Below, piece by piece: positions 8,764 to 18,948 of a stretch of 33,937 nucleotides of DNA. A program made the position numbers and the translations under genes. How positions within the stretch are numbered: the stretch's first letter is position 1; every line of letters starts with the position of its first letter. Under the pieces are notes generated by a model. The model ran no database searches, was not told the DNA's origin, and saw nothing but the letters and a program-made list of their open reading frames with translations. Origin of the DNA: Zetaproteobacteria bacterium (GTDB taxonomy: Bacteria > Pseudomonadota > Zetaproteobacteria > Mariprofundales > Mariprofundaceae); NCBI GenBank assembly GCA_003228735.1, contig QIFG01000033.1:1-33937 (forward strand). Reading direction: 5' to 3'.

Positions 8764-11430
8764 ATGACTGACAGTACGACACGGCTCGCCAAGGCCTATG
8801 ACCCCCAAAGCGTGGAGCCGGCTGTGTGCGAGCAATGGCTCGAATCCGATGCGTTTACGCCGGATTATACGCATGCAGAGCTTGAGCCCTATTGCATCGT
8901 CATTCCACCGCCGAATGTCACAGGCAGCTTGCACATGGGCCATGCCTTTTCGACCACGCTGCAGGATGTGCTGATTCGCTGGATGCGTATGAAGGGGCAT
9001 CCGACGCTGTGGCAGCCGGGCACTGATCATGCCGGTATTGCGACGCAGATGGTCGTGGAGCGCCTGCTGGACAAGGAGGGCGTGCACCGCCGCGACCTGG
9101 GCCGTGAACGTTTCCTGGATCGTGTATGGGACTGGAAGGCGCATTCAGGCGGCACAATTGCCGAGCAGTCCAAACGCATGGGTTTCTCATGTGACTGGTC
9201 ACGTGAGCGTTTCACGCTGGATGAAGGCCTGTCGGCAGCCGTGCGCGAGGTCTTCGTTCGCCTGTTTGAGGAAGGCCTGATCTATCGCGGCAAGCGCCTG
9301 GTCAACTGGGATCCTGTGCTGGAGACGGCGGTTTCCGATCTGGAAGTGGCATACGAGGAAGAGCAGGGGCATTTGTGGCATATCAGCTATCCGCTCGTTG
9401 ATAACCCTTCCGAGCACCTTATCGTGGCAACGACACGCCCGGAAACCATGCTCGGCGACTCTGCCGTGGCCGTGCATCCCGATGACGAGCGCTACAAGCA
9501 CCTGATCGGCAAGCAGGTGAAGTTGCCATTGACGGATCGCACTATCCCCGTCATCGCCGATGATTATGTCGATCCGGAGTTCGGCACGGGTTGCCTGAAG
9601 ATTACGCCGGCGCATGATTTCAACGACTACGAGGTCGGCCGCAGGCATAACCTGCCCGTCATCAATATCTTCGATCCACGTGCTCATTTGTTGACCGACG
9701 AGACCATCCCGGAGAAATACCGCGGCATGGAGCGCTATGAGGCGCGCGAGTTTATCGTCGCTGATCTCGATGCCGAGGGCGTGCTGCACAAGATCGAGGA
9801 GCACAAGCACAAGGTTGGGCGTGGCGACCGTTCGCATGCGGTGCTGGAGCCGTACCTGACCGATCAGTGGTACGTCGATATCAAGCCATTGGCGGCGCCC
9901 GCCATCAAGGCTGTTGAGGATGGCGATATCGAATTCGTGCCCAGGCACTGGGAAAAGACGTATTTTGAATGGATGCACAACATCCAGGACTGGTGCATTT
10001 CGCGCCAGTTGTGGTGGGGGCACCGTATCCCGGCCTGGTTCTGCGACGATTGCGACCATATTACCGTCAGCGCTGAAACACCGGAACGTTGCGGCGGCTG
10101 CGGTGGCGCGGCGATCAGACAGGACGAGGATGTGCTCGACACATGGTTTTCCTCCGGCCTGTGGCCGTTCTCGACCCTGGGCTGGCCGCAGAAGACCAAG
10201 GAGTTGGAAACCTTTTACCCGACCAATGTGCTGGTCACCGGTTTCGACATCATCTTCTTCTGGGTGGCCCGCATGATCATGATGGGGCTGAAATTCACGA
10301 ATGATGTGCCGTTCCGGCATGTCTATATCCATGCCCTGATCCGTGATTCCCAGGGGCAGAAAATGAGCAAGTCCAAGGGCAATGTGATCGATCCGCTGGA
10401 GATGACCGGCAAACACGGCGCCGATGCACTGCGCTTCACGCTGGCGCACATGGCCACGGCCGGCCGTGATGTGAAGCTGGATGAATCGCGCATCGAACAG
10501 AACCGCAATTTCATGAACAAGATATGGAATGCGGCGCGATTCGTGTTCATGAACCGTAGCGATGCGAAGCCGGATGCGGATTTCAGGCCCGAGGCCGATG
10601 TGAATCGCTGGATTCTTTTTGAGTTGGATGCCTGTGCGCGTGATGTGGAAGCAGCGCTGGCCGAATACCGCTTCAACGAGGCGGCCGGAAGCCTGTACGG
10701 CTTTATCTGGGGCACGTATTGCGATTGGTATGTCGAGGCGGCCAAGGTGTCGCTGTACGGAGAAGACGAAGCGGCTATTGCCGAGACCCGGATCACGATG
10801 CTGACGGCCCTGGATGGCTGGCTGCGATTACTGCATCCATTCTGCCCGTTTATCTCGGAAGTCCTGTGGCAGGAGTTGCATGGCGAGGATGCGCGGCTGG
10901 TTTCATCCGGCTGGAAGCATGCGGAAGATCACGATGAGGCAAGCTGCGATGCAGCCAGGCGCATGCGCCGGGTATGGGAGGTCGTATCTGCGATCCGCTC
11001 GATTCGCGGCGAGATGGATGTGAAGCCGGGCCTGCGTATCGCAGCCTCCGTGGCCTGTGCTCACGATGTGCGCGCCGACTTGGAGGTTCAGGCCGACCTG
11101 GTCAGCAGTCTGGCGCGGCTGGAGAGCTTGGACTGGCTTGAGTCAGGTGAGGAGATGCAGGGCGCAGCCGTTGCGCCTTTGAGCGAAGCCACCGTTTACT
11201 TACCGCTGGCAGGACTGGTCGATGTCGAGGAGGAACTGGCGCGTCTGGCCAAGCAGCAGGCCAAGCTGGACAAGGAAGTCGCCAAGCTTGAAGCAAAACT
11301 TAGCAATCCGAAGTTCCGCGAGAATGCACCGGCCGAGATTGTCAGCAAGGTGGAGCAGGAACTGGTAGATTTCCGCGCCAAGCACGCTGAGATCGAAGCG
11401 GCCGTCGGTCGCCTGAAGACGATTGGATAG
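8764..11430 (+). CDS. valS: Valyl-tRNA synthetase
   Basis: Class I synthetase charging tRNA-Val, with editing of mischarged threonine. The 888-residue protein carries the HIGH motif as HMGH (57-60, in NVTGSLHMGHAF), the CP1 editing domain with TTRPETMLGDSAVAVHP, a CxxC...CxxC zinc knuckle (CDDC and CGGC, ~residues 427-446), and KMSKS at 533-537. The anticodon-binding domain follows, then the C-terminal coiled coil (~825-888) typical of ValRS. Start ATG at 8764 follows the upstream stop by 3 bases, so it is probably translated by coupling. Nothing is missing. There is no T-box or other leader upstream. Confidence 0.98.
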   Translation: MTDSTTRLAKAYDPQSVEPAVCEQWLESDAFTPDYTHAELEPYCIVIPPPNVTGSLHMGHAFSTTLQDVLIRWMRMKGHPTLWQPGTDHAGIATQMVVERLLDKEGVHRRDLGRERFLDRVWDWKAHSGGTIAEQSKRMGFSCDWSRERFTLDEGLSAAVREVFVRLFEEGLIYRGKRLVNWDPVLETAVSDLEVAYEEEQGHLWHISYPLVDNPSEHLIVATTRPETMLGDSAVAVHPDDERYKHLIGKQVKLPLTDRTIPVIADDYVDPEFGTGCLKITPAHDFNDYEVGRRHNLPVINIFDPRAHLLTDETIPEKYRGMERYEAREFIVADLDAEGVLHKIEEHKHKVGRGDRSHAVLEPYLTDQWYVDIKPLAAPAIKAVEDGDIEFVPRHWEKTYFEWMHNIQDWCISRQLWWGHRIPAWFCDDCDHITVSAETPERCGGCGGAAIRQDEDVLDTWFSSGLWPFSTLGWPQKTKELETFYPTNVLVTGFDIIFFWVARMIMMGLKFTNDVPFRHVYIHALIRDSQGQKMSKSKGNVIDPLEMTGKHGADALRFTLAHMATAGRDVKLDESRIEQNRNFMNKIWNAARFVFMNRSDAKPDADFRPEADVNRWILFELDACARDVEAALAEYRFNEAAGSLYGFIWGTYCDWYVEAAKVSLYGEDEAAIAETRITMLTALDGWLRLLHPFCPFISEVLWQELHGEDARLVSSGWKHAEDHDEASCDAARRMRRVWEVVSAIRSIRGEMDVKPGLRIAASVACAHDVRADLEVQADLVSSLARLESLDWLESGEEMQGAAVAPLSEATVYLPLAGLVDVEEELARLAKQQAKLDKEVAKLEAKLSNPKFRENAPAEIVSKVEQELVDFRAKHAEIEAAVGRLKTIG

Positions 11431-11439
11431 TGATCTGAC

Positions 11440-13239
11440 ATGCCTGTAAAAAGGAAACGTCGAGCGGAGGAGTCAGGCAAGCTTCGTATCGGCGATGACT
11501 GGCAAGCCATTACCATCATTGCCCTGTCTCAGAATAATCCGCTTAAGGCTGTGGCGGAGTTTGTGGAAAATAGCATTGATGCCAATGCAACAAATATCAC
11601 CATTGTTCGAGGCAAAGAGAAGGGAATGCCATATCTCCGCATCACGGATGACGGTGAGGGCGTGCCCCGTGATGCAAATGGCATACCCAACTTCAAGCAT
11701 GTCGCTACGCACATATGCGATTCAATCAAGCGGCAATTAAAAGCCAGCGGGGTTAAAGGCGTACAGGGTGAATTCGGTATCGGGCTGTTAAGTTTCTGGA
11801 CAGTTGGAGAAGAACTGACCATGGCTTGCACTGCCTCAGATGGCAGAACCTATGAGATGCGCATGCGCAAGGGTGATCCGGGTTATCTGGTGTCAAAGAA
11901 GCGGACGCTGTTTTCTGAACACGGAACAGAATTGACCATCAGGCCGCTGTTGCCCGGTATCAGGCATCTCAGCGGTGAAAAGATTCAGTGGTATCTTGCC
12001 TCGGAGCTGCGCGACCGCATTCGGAAATCCTCTGTTAAGGTCACTGTCATAGATCGTCAAGCCCGTAAGCAATGCACAGTGGAGCCAAGGCAGTTTGGCG
12101 GCCGGCTGCTTCATCAATTACCTCTGCCCAGATGCAGCTTTGGGGATATCTATCTTGAGTTGTATCTGGCCGACTCGGGCACATCCAATCAGGTTGGATT
12201 GTATCGCTCAGGTACGCGGGTCCTGGAGGCCATTACCCAGCTTGATGCATTTCAGCATTCTCCCTGGAGCGAAGGATTCATCCAGGGAATCGTGGATGTG
12301 CCATTTCTTAGCCTGACGCCGGGAACGCGCAGCGGCATTATCCATGATGTGGCATTTGCAGCCATGCAGGAGTGTATAAAACCCACCGAGAAAGCACTCG
12401 TTCACATCATTGAAGAGCAGAAAAAGGCTGAGGAAGAACGAGCAAGCCGCAAGATACTGAAAACAATCCAGAAAGCATTTCGAGAGGCATTGCTGACCCT
12501 TCCTGTAGAGGAATACGACTGGTTCGATATTCACAAGGGGGGGGAAGGACACAGGCATCAATCTCAGCAGGGAGTGGAAACGGTTAACGAGGGCAGTGTT
12601 TCCGTTACAGGGGCAGGCGCCGCCGAAAAGCAGAAGCAGTTTTTTGAATATGCAGGGCCACTATACAGCGTTCGCATCTCACCCTCTTCATGTGTGCTGC
12701 CAGTGGGTGAATCCAGAACGCTGCGTGCTATAGCACGGGACCGTTCACGCAACCTTGTTGAACATCACGTTCAGTTTAACTGGCAACTTGCTGAGGGCAA
12801 CGGCCACATAGAGGACGAGCACGATGAGGTGGCAACCTTTCAGGCTGCTTCTGAACCGGGCCTGGTGCGGCTGAAGGTGATCGCTAGCCAGCATGACATA
12901 TGCTGTGATGGCGAAGCGCTGATTACGGTTACCGAATCGCTCCTGCCTGAAAGCAGAGCGCCTGCTTCGGTAAGTCATGGTTTGCCCGGTTATACGTACA
13001 GGCGTGCGCCGGGAGAGTTGTGGCGGTCGAAATTTGACGCCGACCAGAATGTCATCGTCATTAATAATGGCCACAGGGATTTTGTCTATGCCTCACGAGT
13101 CAAGGCGCTTAAGCTGAGATACATCTGCCGCCTGTTTGCCAAGGAACTGGTATTTAAGAATTTTCCGGGCTATTCAGCGGAACAGTTACTGGAGCGCATG
13201 GTGGAGCTGTCCCTTTACACTGAGGAGCATCTGAAATGA
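11440..13239 (+). CDS. GHKL ATPase with coiled coil and Ig-like domain, function unknown
   Basis: A 599-residue cytoplasmic protein (no signal peptide or membrane segment). Residues ~15-200 form a GHKL (Hsp90/MutL/MORC-type) ATP-binding domain with all boxes: N-box EFVENSIDA (40-48; E40, N44, D47), G1 box DDGEGVP (70-76), and G2 box GEFGIG (110-115). A second alpha/beta region (~200-305) probably acts as the transducer. Residues ~310-355 are a charged coiled coil (EEQKKAEEERASRK). After a linker, ~405-500 looks like a bacterial Ig-like domain (VRISPSSCVLPVGESRTLRA), and the final ~70 residues form a conserved-looking helical tail (INNGHRDFVYASRVKALKLR). It starts 9 bases after valS and its stop overlaps the cysH start (ATGA). 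Codon use appears somewhat less GC-biased than in its neighbours. The ATPase fold is firm; the biological role is unknown. Confidence 0.85.
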   Translation: MPVKRKRRAEESGKLRIGDDWQAITIIALSQNNPLKAVAEFVENSIDANATNITIVRGKEKGMPYLRITDDGEGVPRDANGIPNFKHVATHICDSIKRQLKASGVKGVQGEFGIGLLSFWTVGEELTMACTASDGRTYEMRMRKGDPGYLVSKKRTLFSEHGTELTIRPLLPGIRHLSGEKIQWYLASELRDRIRKSSVKVTVIDRQARKQCTVEPRQFGGRLLHQLPLPRCSFGDIYLELYLADSGTSNQVGLYRSGTRVLEAITQLDAFQHSPWSEGFIQGIVDVPFLSLTPGTRSGIIHDVAFAAMQECIKPTEKALVHIIEEQKKAEEERASRKILKTIQKAFREALLTLPVEEYDWFDIHKGGEGHRHQSQQGVETVNEGSVSVTGAGAAEKQKQFFEYAGPLYSVRISPSSCVLPVGESRTLRAIARDRSRNLVEHHVQFNWQLAEGNGHIEDEHDEVATFQAASEPGLVRLKVIASQHDICCDGEALITVTESLLPESRAPASVSHGLPGYTYRRAPGELWRSKFDADQNVIVINNGHRDFVYASRVKALKLRYICRLFAKELVFKNFPGYSAEQLLERMVELSLYTEEHLK

Positions 13240-13952
13240 ATGGCGGCATACAGGAGTGTGGGTTGCAAGCGAAACTTGATCAAACAATCAGACTATTGGA
13301 TCAAGCGCAAGATCAGTTTGCTCCAGATATCGTCTTCGCCTGCAGCTTTGGCGCCGAGGATGTGGTGCTGATCGATTTAATCAGCAGGCAGGCGCCGTCC
13401 ATTCGAATCGTCACACTTGATACCGGGCGTCTGCCACAGGCCACCTATGATGTGATGGATGCCTGCCGGAAGCGTTATGGCGTCGATATCGATGTATATT
13501 TCCCCGATGCCGGAGAGGTTGAGCAGATGGTGCGAAAGCATGGTCTCAATCTGTTTTATCATTCTGTCGAGAACCGCAAGCGCTGCTGCGAGGTGCGCAA
13601 GATTCACCCGTTGCGGCGCGCGCTGGCCGGCAAGAAGGCGTGGATTACAGGTCTGCGCCGTGAGCAGGCAGATTCACGTCAGGCGATGGCGGCGATTGAG
13701 AATGACGGCCATTTCGGCATCAAAAAGTTCAATCCGCTGATTGAGTGGAGCCAGGATGATGTCTGGGCCTATATCCGTGAGCACGATGTGCCGTATAACG
13801 CCCTGCATGATCAGCACTATCCCTCGATCGGTTGTGAGCCCTGCACCAGAGCCATCACGGTTGGCGAGGATATAAGGGCCGGCCGCTGGTGGTGGGAGAA
13901 CGAGGAAGGCGTGGCCGAGTGCGGCCTGCACGCCAATCCGCTCAAAAAATAG
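13236..13952 (+). CDS. cysH: Adenylyl-sulfate (APS) reductase, iron-sulfur type
   Basis: Reduces activated sulfate to sulfite in sulfate assimilation, using thioredoxin. The 238-residue protein has the PP-loop-like start CSFGAEDVVLIDLI, the LDTGRLPQATYDV motif, and GLRREQADSR. It carries both cysteine pairs that bind a [4Fe-4S] cluster: C117-C118 (KRCCEVRK) and C200/C203 (GCEPCTR). The catalytic cysteine is C229 in ECGLH. The cluster cysteines mark it as the APS-using form (EC 1.8.4.10) and not the cluster-free PAPS reductase of enterobacteria. The start overlaps the stop of the ATPase gene. No other sulfate-assimilation gene is in the window, so it is isolated from its pathway partners here. 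Confidence 0.94.
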   Translation: MNGGIQECGLQAKLDQTIRLLDQAQDQFAPDIVFACSFGAEDVVLIDLISRQAPSIRIVTLDTGRLPQATYDVMDACRKRYGVDIDVYFPDAGEVEQMVRKHGLNLFYHSVENRKRCCEVRKIHPLRRALAGKKAWITGLRREQADSRQAMAAIENDGHFGIKKFNPLIEWSQDDVWAYIREHDVPYNALHDQHYPSIGCEPCTRAITVGEDIRAGRWWWENEEGVAECGLHANPLKK

Positions 13953-14014
13953 CCCCTAAATTTTTCCGGCTCTTCGTCATCAGGTGTAGGTTTGTGTAAC
14001 TAACTGAGGCAGAA

Positions 14015-14126
14015 GATTTTACCGCAGAGTGCGCAGAGGTTCGCAGAGATAGAATCAAAGATATTATCTTCTTCTCCCTTAACTGTTCTTTCTTTCGCGC
14101 ACCTCTGCGTCCTCTGCGGTAAAATC
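14015..14126. repeat. Long inverted repeat between convergent genes (element A)
   Basis: Left arm 14015-14044 begins GATTTTACCGCAGAG and the right arm 14097-14126 is its imperfect reverse complement, about 30 bases each with a ~50-base AT-rich centre. The arms consist of CGCAGAG-type units repeating every 8-10 bases, like those of the other intergenic elements in this window. It lies between cysH (+) and the hydrolase gene (-), so transcripts from either side would fold it. It could act as a bidirectional terminator, though it lacks clean T-tracts. Confidence 0.8.
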
Positions 14127-14147
14127 CACTTGAAACTACGAGGAACC

Positions 14148-14975
14148 TTATTTCCCTATATGACTGCCCAGTTTGGGCAGCCATGTTCGCCATGCCTGTT
14201 CATATGCCGGGCTTGAGGTGATGTCGAAGTCGTTGTGACCGCCGGGTAGCGCATGATGTGTTTTCGGCCCGCCTGCGGCCGAGAAAATCCGTTCGTCCAT
14301 GCCTTCTGGAACGATCTCATCGTTTTGCGCGCTGATGATCAGCAGGGGCTTTGAGTTTCCGGCAATTGATTCCAGCAGGTCGAATCTGGAACGCATAAAA
14401 AAGCGCAGCGGCAGCCATGGATAATAGTGGGCGGCCATGTCCGGCACGCTGGTGAAAGGCGTTTCCAGCGCCAGCCCTGCGGCCTGTGCTTCACCGGATA
14501 AGTTCAAGGCCACGGCACATCCCAGGCTGCGCCCGGCCAGGATGACTGACTGGGGGTTCACTTTAAGCTTGTCTGTTAATTCAGACCATGCGGCTTTGGC
14601 ATCCTCGTACAGTCCTGATTCGCTCGGTTTTCCTTCACTTTTTCCGAAACCCCGGTAGTCGAAGGCGAACACAGACAGGCCAAGCGCATGCCAGCGCCGG
14701 TACATGTGCAGCCGATGGCTGATGTTTCCGGCATTACCGTGAAAATGCAGTACGGTGAAGCGGGCGTCAGGGTGCGGCATATACCAGCCATACAGCATGA
14801 CTCCATCTGCGGTTTGGAATGCAAGCGCCTCGAATGGCAGGCCGGCATCCGCCGGGGTTTGCTGAAATTCCGAATCCGGAAAGTAAATATACTGATCCTC
14901 GAAGGCCACCATGTAAGTCAATATGCCAGCAAAGCTCAATGCAAGGATCAATATTACCCTGTAGGTCACGCCCAT
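14148..14975 (-). CDS. Membrane-anchored alpha/beta hydrolase
   Basis: A 275-residue serine hydrolase of the BEM46/ABHD13-like group. One N-terminal hydrophobic helix (~6-24) would anchor it in the inner membrane or act as an uncleaved signal. The catalytic nucleophile elbow is GRSLGCA, the acid is in SAQNDEIVP, and the histidine is in GGHNDFD. The oxyanion region is LHFHGNAGN, and FDYRGFGKSEG is characteristic of the group. It is the only complete minus-strand gene in the window and is flanked by an inverted repeat on its 3' side. The substrate is unknown; esterase or peptidase activity on small molecules is typical of such proteins but cannot be inferred further. Confidence 0.9.
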   Translation of the reverse strand: MGVTYRVILILALSFAGILTYMVAFEDQYIYFPDSEFQQTPADAGLPFEALAFQTADGVMLYGWYMPHPDARFTVLHFHGNAGNISHRLHMYRRWHALGLSVFAFDYRGFGKSEGKPSESGLYEDAKAAWSELTDKLKVNPQSVILAGRSLGCAVALNLSGEAQAAGLALETPFTSVPDMAAHYYPWLPLRFFMRSRFDLLESIAGNSKPLLIISAQNDEIVPEGMDERIFSAAGGPKTHHALPGGHNDFDITSSPAYEQAWRTWLPKLGSHIGK

Positions 14976-15112
14976 GACGTCATCCTAGCGCAGTTGCGGT
15001 CCCTGTGCCGCCAGGTTGATTCATGTCACATCATTGCATGTGTGTTCCTTTCTACCATTCACCGCTTATAACGGAAGAGGGCGGGGGAGAGAACAGGTCT
15101 GGAGGTGATGCA

Positions 15113-15328
15113 ATGGATATCCGCCGTGCAGCAGAAATTGCCGGGAACTTCTGCGACAACTCTGTATTCTGCGTTCACCAGAAAAAGAAGGGCCTGCTGG
15201 TGCGCTACAGCGGGCAGTCGGCCTACTTCGTGCATGAGGCCAGCTTCTGGCCGTTTATTTTCAGGCTTGCCGTGATCGCAGATCAGGAAAAGGCCGTCGC
15301 CGAAATCGAATCCCGTTTAGCTGCATAG
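15113..15328 (+). CDS. Small protein of unknown function (71 residues)
   Basis: I do not recognise this family. The start at ATG 15113 is supported by a near-perfect Shine-Dalgarno, GGAGGTGAT, ending 4 bases upstream; the frame is open further upstream but that sequence looks non-coding. The protein has two cysteines (C14, C20), a basic patch (HQKKKGLLVRY), a hydrophobic mid-section (FWPFIFRLAVIA) and a helical C terminus (EKAVAEIESRLAA). It may be a small cytoplasmic or membrane-associated regulator. It stands alone, divergent from the hydrolase and about 200 bases ahead of guaB. Confidence 0.65.
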   Translation: MDIRRAAEIAGNFCDNSVFCVHQKKKGLLVRYSGQSAYFVHEASFWPFIFRLAVIADQEKAVAEIESRLAA

Positions 15329-15472
15329 GCACCTGCTGCGCTATGTTTCCGAACATCAGCCAAGTGTTCATTTCGACCGGAAACAGGTATTCGCAAGTGG
15401 TGCATTTCCAGCATTCAGACCAAGTTGACAGGGCGGTGAATCATTCATCAGATACACGGCAATAATCGTTTC

Positions 15473-16999
<1,527 letters not shown>

Positions 17000-17001
17000 T
17001 T

Positions 17002-17281
17002 TGAACCACAGAGACAAAAAGGCAGTCCTGCCGTTTGGACGCACGCAAGGGCGCCCGCAGGGTGAGGGGCAGACCGCCCCGAATCACAAAAAGGCAGTCC
17101 TTTGGACGCACGCAAGGGCGCCCGCAGGGTGAGGGGCGGACCGCCCCGAATCACAAAAAGGCAGTCCTGCCGTTTGGACGCACGCAAGGGCGCCCGCAGG
17201 GTGAGGGGCGGACCGCCCCGAATCACACGAAGACACAAAGTTCTTTGTCTTTCCTCTGTGTCTTTGTGACTTAGTGGTGAG
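17002..17281 (+). repeat. Inverted-repeat element with tandem array, guaB-guaA (element B)
   Basis: The element begins as TTGAACCACAGAGAC right after the guaB stop and ends as GACTTAGTGGTGAG, three bases before the guaA start. The outer ends are imperfect inverted repeats. An inner imperfect hairpin (17224-17240 against ~17254-17270, CACGAAGACACA/CTGTGTCTTTGTG) lies just before guaA. Between them sits a three-copy tandem array. The final GGTGAG is the only Shine-Dalgarno candidate for guaA, so folding of the arm would occlude it. Function inferred. Confidence 0.85.
17021..17226 (+). repeat. Tandem ~72-nt repeats, three copies
   Basis: Copies begin at 17021, 17093 and 17160, each starting GGCAGTCC. 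The first unit is 72 bases; the second lacks five bases (TGCCG) and is 67. Each unit is rich in self-complementary pieces (GGCAG/CTGCC, GGGCGCCC, GGGGCGG/CCGCCCC), so each copy can fold into hairpins. Related arrays occur at 19567 and, inverted, at 33730. Short frames on either strand through these units are not credible genes. Confidence 0.9.
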
Positions 17282-17284
17282 ATA

Positions 17285-18832
17285 ATGGAAAAAATCCTGA
17301 TTCTGGATTTCGGTTCACAGTACACGCAGCTGATTGCGCGCCGCGTGCGTGAGGCCGAGGTTTACAGCGAATTGCATCCCTGGGATATGACTCAGGAGGA
17401 TATCCGCGCATTTGCTCCCTCAGGCATCATCCTGTCCGGCGGGCCAAACTCGGTTTATGGAGAGGAGACACCCAAGGCGCCGGAGGTGGTGTTCGAGCTG
17501 GGCGTGCCGGTGCTCGGCATCTGTTACGGTATGCAGACCATGGCGGCGCAGCTGGGTGGTGCGGTTGAAACCGGCCATGTGCGCGAGTTCGGCTTTGCCG
17601 AGATTCTGACCAGCGGCAATTCTGTATTTTTGCGTGGCATCGAGGATCGCAAAAACGGCGTGCTCGAAGTCTGGATGAGCCACGGCGACAAGGTGTCGAG
17701 CCTGCCGCCCGGCTTCCATGTGATTTGCAGCAACGATGCCACGCCGATTGCCGGCATGGCGGACGAGGCACGCCATTTCTATGGCGTGCAGTTTCATCCC
17801 GAGGTCACCCATACGCATCAGGGCAAGGCGATTGTCTCCCGCTTTGTGCACGATATCTGCGGCTGTGGCCGTGACTGGACGATGCCGCATTATGTTGATG
17901 AGGCGATTGCGCATATCCGCGAGCAGGTGGGAGACGAGGAGGTGATCCTCGGCCTTTCAGGCGGCGTGGATTCCTCGGTGGCGGCAGCCCTTTTGCACCG
18001 TGCCATCGGCGATCAGTTGACCTGTATTTTTGTCGACAACGGTTTGCTGCGTCTGGGCGAGGTCAAACAGGTGATGGATACCTTCGCCGATCATCTCGGC
18101 GTCAAGGTCGATCATGTTGATGCCAGTGGTGAGTTTTTGAAGCACCTGGAAGGTGTTTCCGAGCCCGAAGCAAAGCGCAAGGTGATCGGCCGCGAATTTA
18201 TTCATGTGTTCCAGGCCGAGGCTGAAAAGATGCCGAACGCCAAATGGCTGGCGCAGGGCACGATCTACCCGGACGTCATCGAATCGGCCGGCGGCAAGAC
18301 CAAGAAGGCGCACACGATCAAGAGCCATCACAATGTTGGCGGCCTGCCCGAAACCCTGCATTTGAAGCTGCTGGAACCGCTGCGTGATCTGTTCAAGGAC
18401 GAGGTGCGTGAGCTGGGCGTGGCCCTCGGTCTGCCGCGCGAGATGGTCTATCGCCATCCCTTTCCCGGCCCGGGCCTGGGCGTGCGTATCCTCGGCGAGG
18501 TTAAAAAGGAATATGCCGATTTGTTGCGCCTGGCCGATGCGATCTTCATGGAGGAATTGCGCGCTTCGGGCTGGTATGACAAAACATCGCAGGCATTCGT
18601 TGTCTTCATGCCGGTCAAGAGCGTCGGCGTCATGGGCGACGGGCGCACATACGAGTGGGTCGTGGCTTTGCGTGCAGTGCAAACGCAGGACTTCATGACG
18701 GCGCGCTGGGCCGAGCTGCCGCACGATCTTCTGGCCAGGGTTTCCAATCGCATTATCAATGAGGTGCGCGGCATCAACCGCGTGGTCTACGATATCTCCG
18801 GCAAACCGCCTGCAACGATTGAGTGGGAGTAA
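17285..18832 (+). CDS. guaA: GMP synthase (glutamine-hydrolysing)
   Basis: Converts XMP to GMP using ATP and ammonia from glutamine. The 515-residue protein has three parts. Residues ~1-195 are a class I amidotransferase with nucleophile C80 (GICYGMQ) and the His/Glu pair in QFHPEVTHT. The ATP pyrophosphatase domain begins near 200 with the P-loop [11 protein letters not shown] (~224-234). The dimerisation domain ends in [10 protein letters not shown], the invariant C terminus. Start ATG 17285 has only GGTGAG from the adjacent repeat as a binding site. It probably shares a transcript with guaB, but the long structured spacer could attenuate it. Confidence 0.98.
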   Translation: MEKILILDFGSQYTQLIARRVREAEVYSELHPWDMTQEDIRAFAPSGIILSGGPNSVYGEETPKAPEVVFELGVPVLGICYGMQTMAAQLGGAVETGHVREFGFAEILTSGNSVFLRGIEDRKNGVLEVWMSHGDKVSSLPPGFHVICSNDATPIAGMADEARHFYGVQFHPEVTHTHQGKAIVSRFVHDICGCGRDWTMPHYVDEAIAHIREQVGDEEVILGLSGGVDSSVAAALLHRAIGDQLTCIFVDNGLLRLGEVKQVMDTFADHLGVKVDHVDASGEFLKHLEGVSEPEAKRKVIGREFIHVFQAEAEKMPNAKWLAQGTIYPDVIESAGGKTKKAHTIKSHHNVGGLPETLHLKLLEPLRDLFKDEVRELGVALGLPREMVYRHPFPGPGLGVRILGEVKKEYADLLRLADAIFMEELRASGWYDKTSQAFVVFMPVKSVGVMGDGRTYEWVVALRAVQTQDFMTARWAELPHDLLARVSNRIINEVRGINRVVYDISGKPPATIEWE

Positions 18833-18867
18833 CTTTCCTACGCTCAGATGAGACAGGAAAAAAGCTA

Positions 18868-18940
18868 TCACCACAAAGGCACGAAGACACAAAGAACGGC
18901 AAGGGATTTTACCTTAGTGCCTTGGTGTTTTTGTGGTTAG
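18868..18940 (+). repeat. Inverted-repeat element, guaA-glycosylase (element C)
   Basis: Left arm 18868-18893 (TCACCACAAAGGCACGAAG...) and right arm 18911-18940 (ACCTTAGTGCCTTGGTG...TTAG) are imperfect reverse complements of about 25 bases around a ~17-base loop. The left arm reads as 8-base units CACAAAGG, CACGAAGA, CACAAAGA. The right arm ends 8 bases before the next start codon. This is the simplest copy of the family, without a tandem array. Confidence 0.85.
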
Positions 18941-18948
18941 ATTAAAAC

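Noticed and set aside
9199-10449. 416-codon minus-strand open frame opposite valS
   Set aside because: Lies wholly within valS; an antisense shadow of a GC-rich conserved gene, with no binding site or recognisable motif.
13953-14147. Mobile element (MITE) with target duplication at element A
   Set aside because: Long inverted arms resemble a MITE, but I could not find flanking target-site duplications, and the family sits in constrained stop-start gaps elsewhere.
17021-17226. CRISPR array
   Set aside because: Units are contiguous ~72-base tandem copies without unique spacers, and there are no cas genes.
17957-18892. 311-codon minus-strand open frame opposite guaA
   Set aside because: Antisense shadow of guaA that starts inside repeat element C; not a credible gene.
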